Source: Gammaproteobacteria bacterium
GTDB taxonomy: Bacteria; Pseudomonadota; Gammaproteobacteria; Xanthomonadales; Xanthomonadaceae
NCBI GenBank assembly: GCA_030431185.1
Contig: JAUIJO010000178.1
Span: forward strand, 1 to 6,390
Direction: 5' to 3'
Length of the DNA: 6,390 nucleotides
Positions 5,890-6,390 of the stretch are shown here, one piece after another. Position 1 is the first letter of the stretch. The number at the start of each line of letters is the position of its first letter. The translations under genes were made by a program, and so were the position numbers. Below the pieces are notes generated by a model. It was given only the letters and a program-made list of their open reading frames with translations. It was not told the origin of the DNA and made no database searches.

Positions 5890-6390
5890 AGGGTTGCAGC
5901 AGCGCCCGTGCGACCGGCTCGGCGACCCGGGCCCATTCGCCGTACATCGCCGCGGAGGGATGCAGGCCGTCCCCGGCGACCATGCCCGGCTCGGCCCCGT
6001 GGGCGCGGGAGACGGGGGTGATGTCGACGAAACGCACGCCGCGCGCCTGGCTCAGTTCGCGCGCGGCCGCGTTGAACGCATCGATCTGCGCGCCGATGGC
6101 CGCGGCGCCGCGGGTGTCCTCGCGGCCGAACGGCGTCACGCCCCAGTCCGGGATCGACAGCACCATGACCCGCCCGGCATGGCCGCCGGCATAGCCGATC
6201 GCGCGGACCAGCAGGGCGTCGAACTCTTCGCGGTAGTTGTCCAGGTCGCGGCCGCGGTACTGGTTGTTGACGCCGATCAGCAGGCTGACGAAGCCCCACT
6301 CCCCCAGCGGCTCCGCCGCATCGAGCGCATCGGCCAGCTCGTCGGTGGTCCAGCCGGTCGTGGCGATGATGCGCGGATCGCCGAGCGCGA
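5888..6390 (-). CDS. SGNH/GDSL-type hydrolase, N-terminus beyond window
   Basis: The last 166 residues are visible; the start and the block I Gly-Asp-Ser with the nucleophile lie outside the window. The frame is read through 6388. Block III is LLIGVNNQYRGRDLDNYREE, in which the Asn of GVNN would help form the oxyanion hole. LSIPDWGVTPFGRED follows, then an FVDITPVS segment, and block V is DGLHPSAAMYGEWA, which provides the catalytic Asp and His. These signatures place it among SGNH hydrolases, which act as esterases, lipases or polysaccharide O-deacetylases; which of these applies cannot be decided here. A shorter frame starting at an internal Met (6166) would lack block III and is not the true start. 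The gene sits just upstream of the methyltransferase gene in the same apparent operon. Location in the cell is unknown because the N-terminus is missing. Confidence 0.9.
   Translation of the reverse strand, partial: ALGDPRIIATTGWTTDELADALDAAEPLGEWGFVSLLIGVNNQYRGRDLDNYREEFDALLVRAIGYAGGHAGRVMVLSIPDWGVTPFGREDTRGAAAIGAQIDAFNAAARELSQARGVRFVDITPVSRAHGAEPGMVAGDGLHPSAAMYGEWARVAEPVARALLQP

Noticed and set aside
5133..6299. A 388-residue minus-strand open frame
   Set aside because: It is a shifted-frame shadow of the methyltransferase and SGNH hydrolase genes, which show real motifs in their own frames.

Overview
The window is uniformly GC-rich, with codon use to match. It looks like chromosomal DNA of a gammaproteobacterium from the Xanthomonadaceae/Lysobacteraceae group (Lysobacter, Luteimonas or Xanthomonas type). 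This assignment is an inference from base composition, the domain fusion in the glutaredoxin gene and the style of the intergenic palindromes. No marker gene fixes the species.

Layout from left to right. (1) 1-1067, minus strand: an exported amidohydrolase, truncated by the window edge. (2) 1236-1874, plus strand: a membrane-anchored protein with a cysteine-free LprI/DUF1311-like domain and an acidic tail, transcribed divergently from the amidohydrolase. (3) 1953-2495, plus strand: a DUF924 protein. (4) 2496-3212: about 0.7 kb without a gene, packed with short palindromic repeats and ending in a strong terminator. (5) 3213-4142, minus strand: a three-part protein made of a CGFS monothiol glutaredoxin, a degenerate A-type-carrier-like domain and a rhodanese. 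(6) 4243-5049, plus strand, divergent from it: a membrane-anchored polysaccharide deacetylase. (7) 5180-6390, minus strand: a methyltransferase gene and, upstream of it in the same apparent operon, an SGNH/GDSL hydrolase gene truncated by the window edge.

Most genes look like ordinary chromosomal genes. The deacetylase, SGNH hydrolase and methyltransferase could all act on envelope polymers or their precursors, but nothing here proves a common pathway. The glutaredoxin fusion belongs to iron-sulfur or glutathione-linked sulfur metabolism.

The most unusual part is the repeat region. It holds three intact copies of a 27-29-bp palindrome (type A), four copies of a 31-bp palindrome (type B) and one copy of a second 31-bp palindrome (type C). 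Type C has the same length, the same GTAGG edge and the same AGCGAAGCG centre as type B, but a different stem. Types B and C sit in inverted pairs around a shared 22-bp linker. A roughly 92-bp A-plus-B composite occurs twice, and one A copy carries a compensatory base-pair change. A decayed A copy lies in the other convergent intergenic gap. These features fit non-autonomous REP/BIME-like elements. No mobilising gene is in the window.
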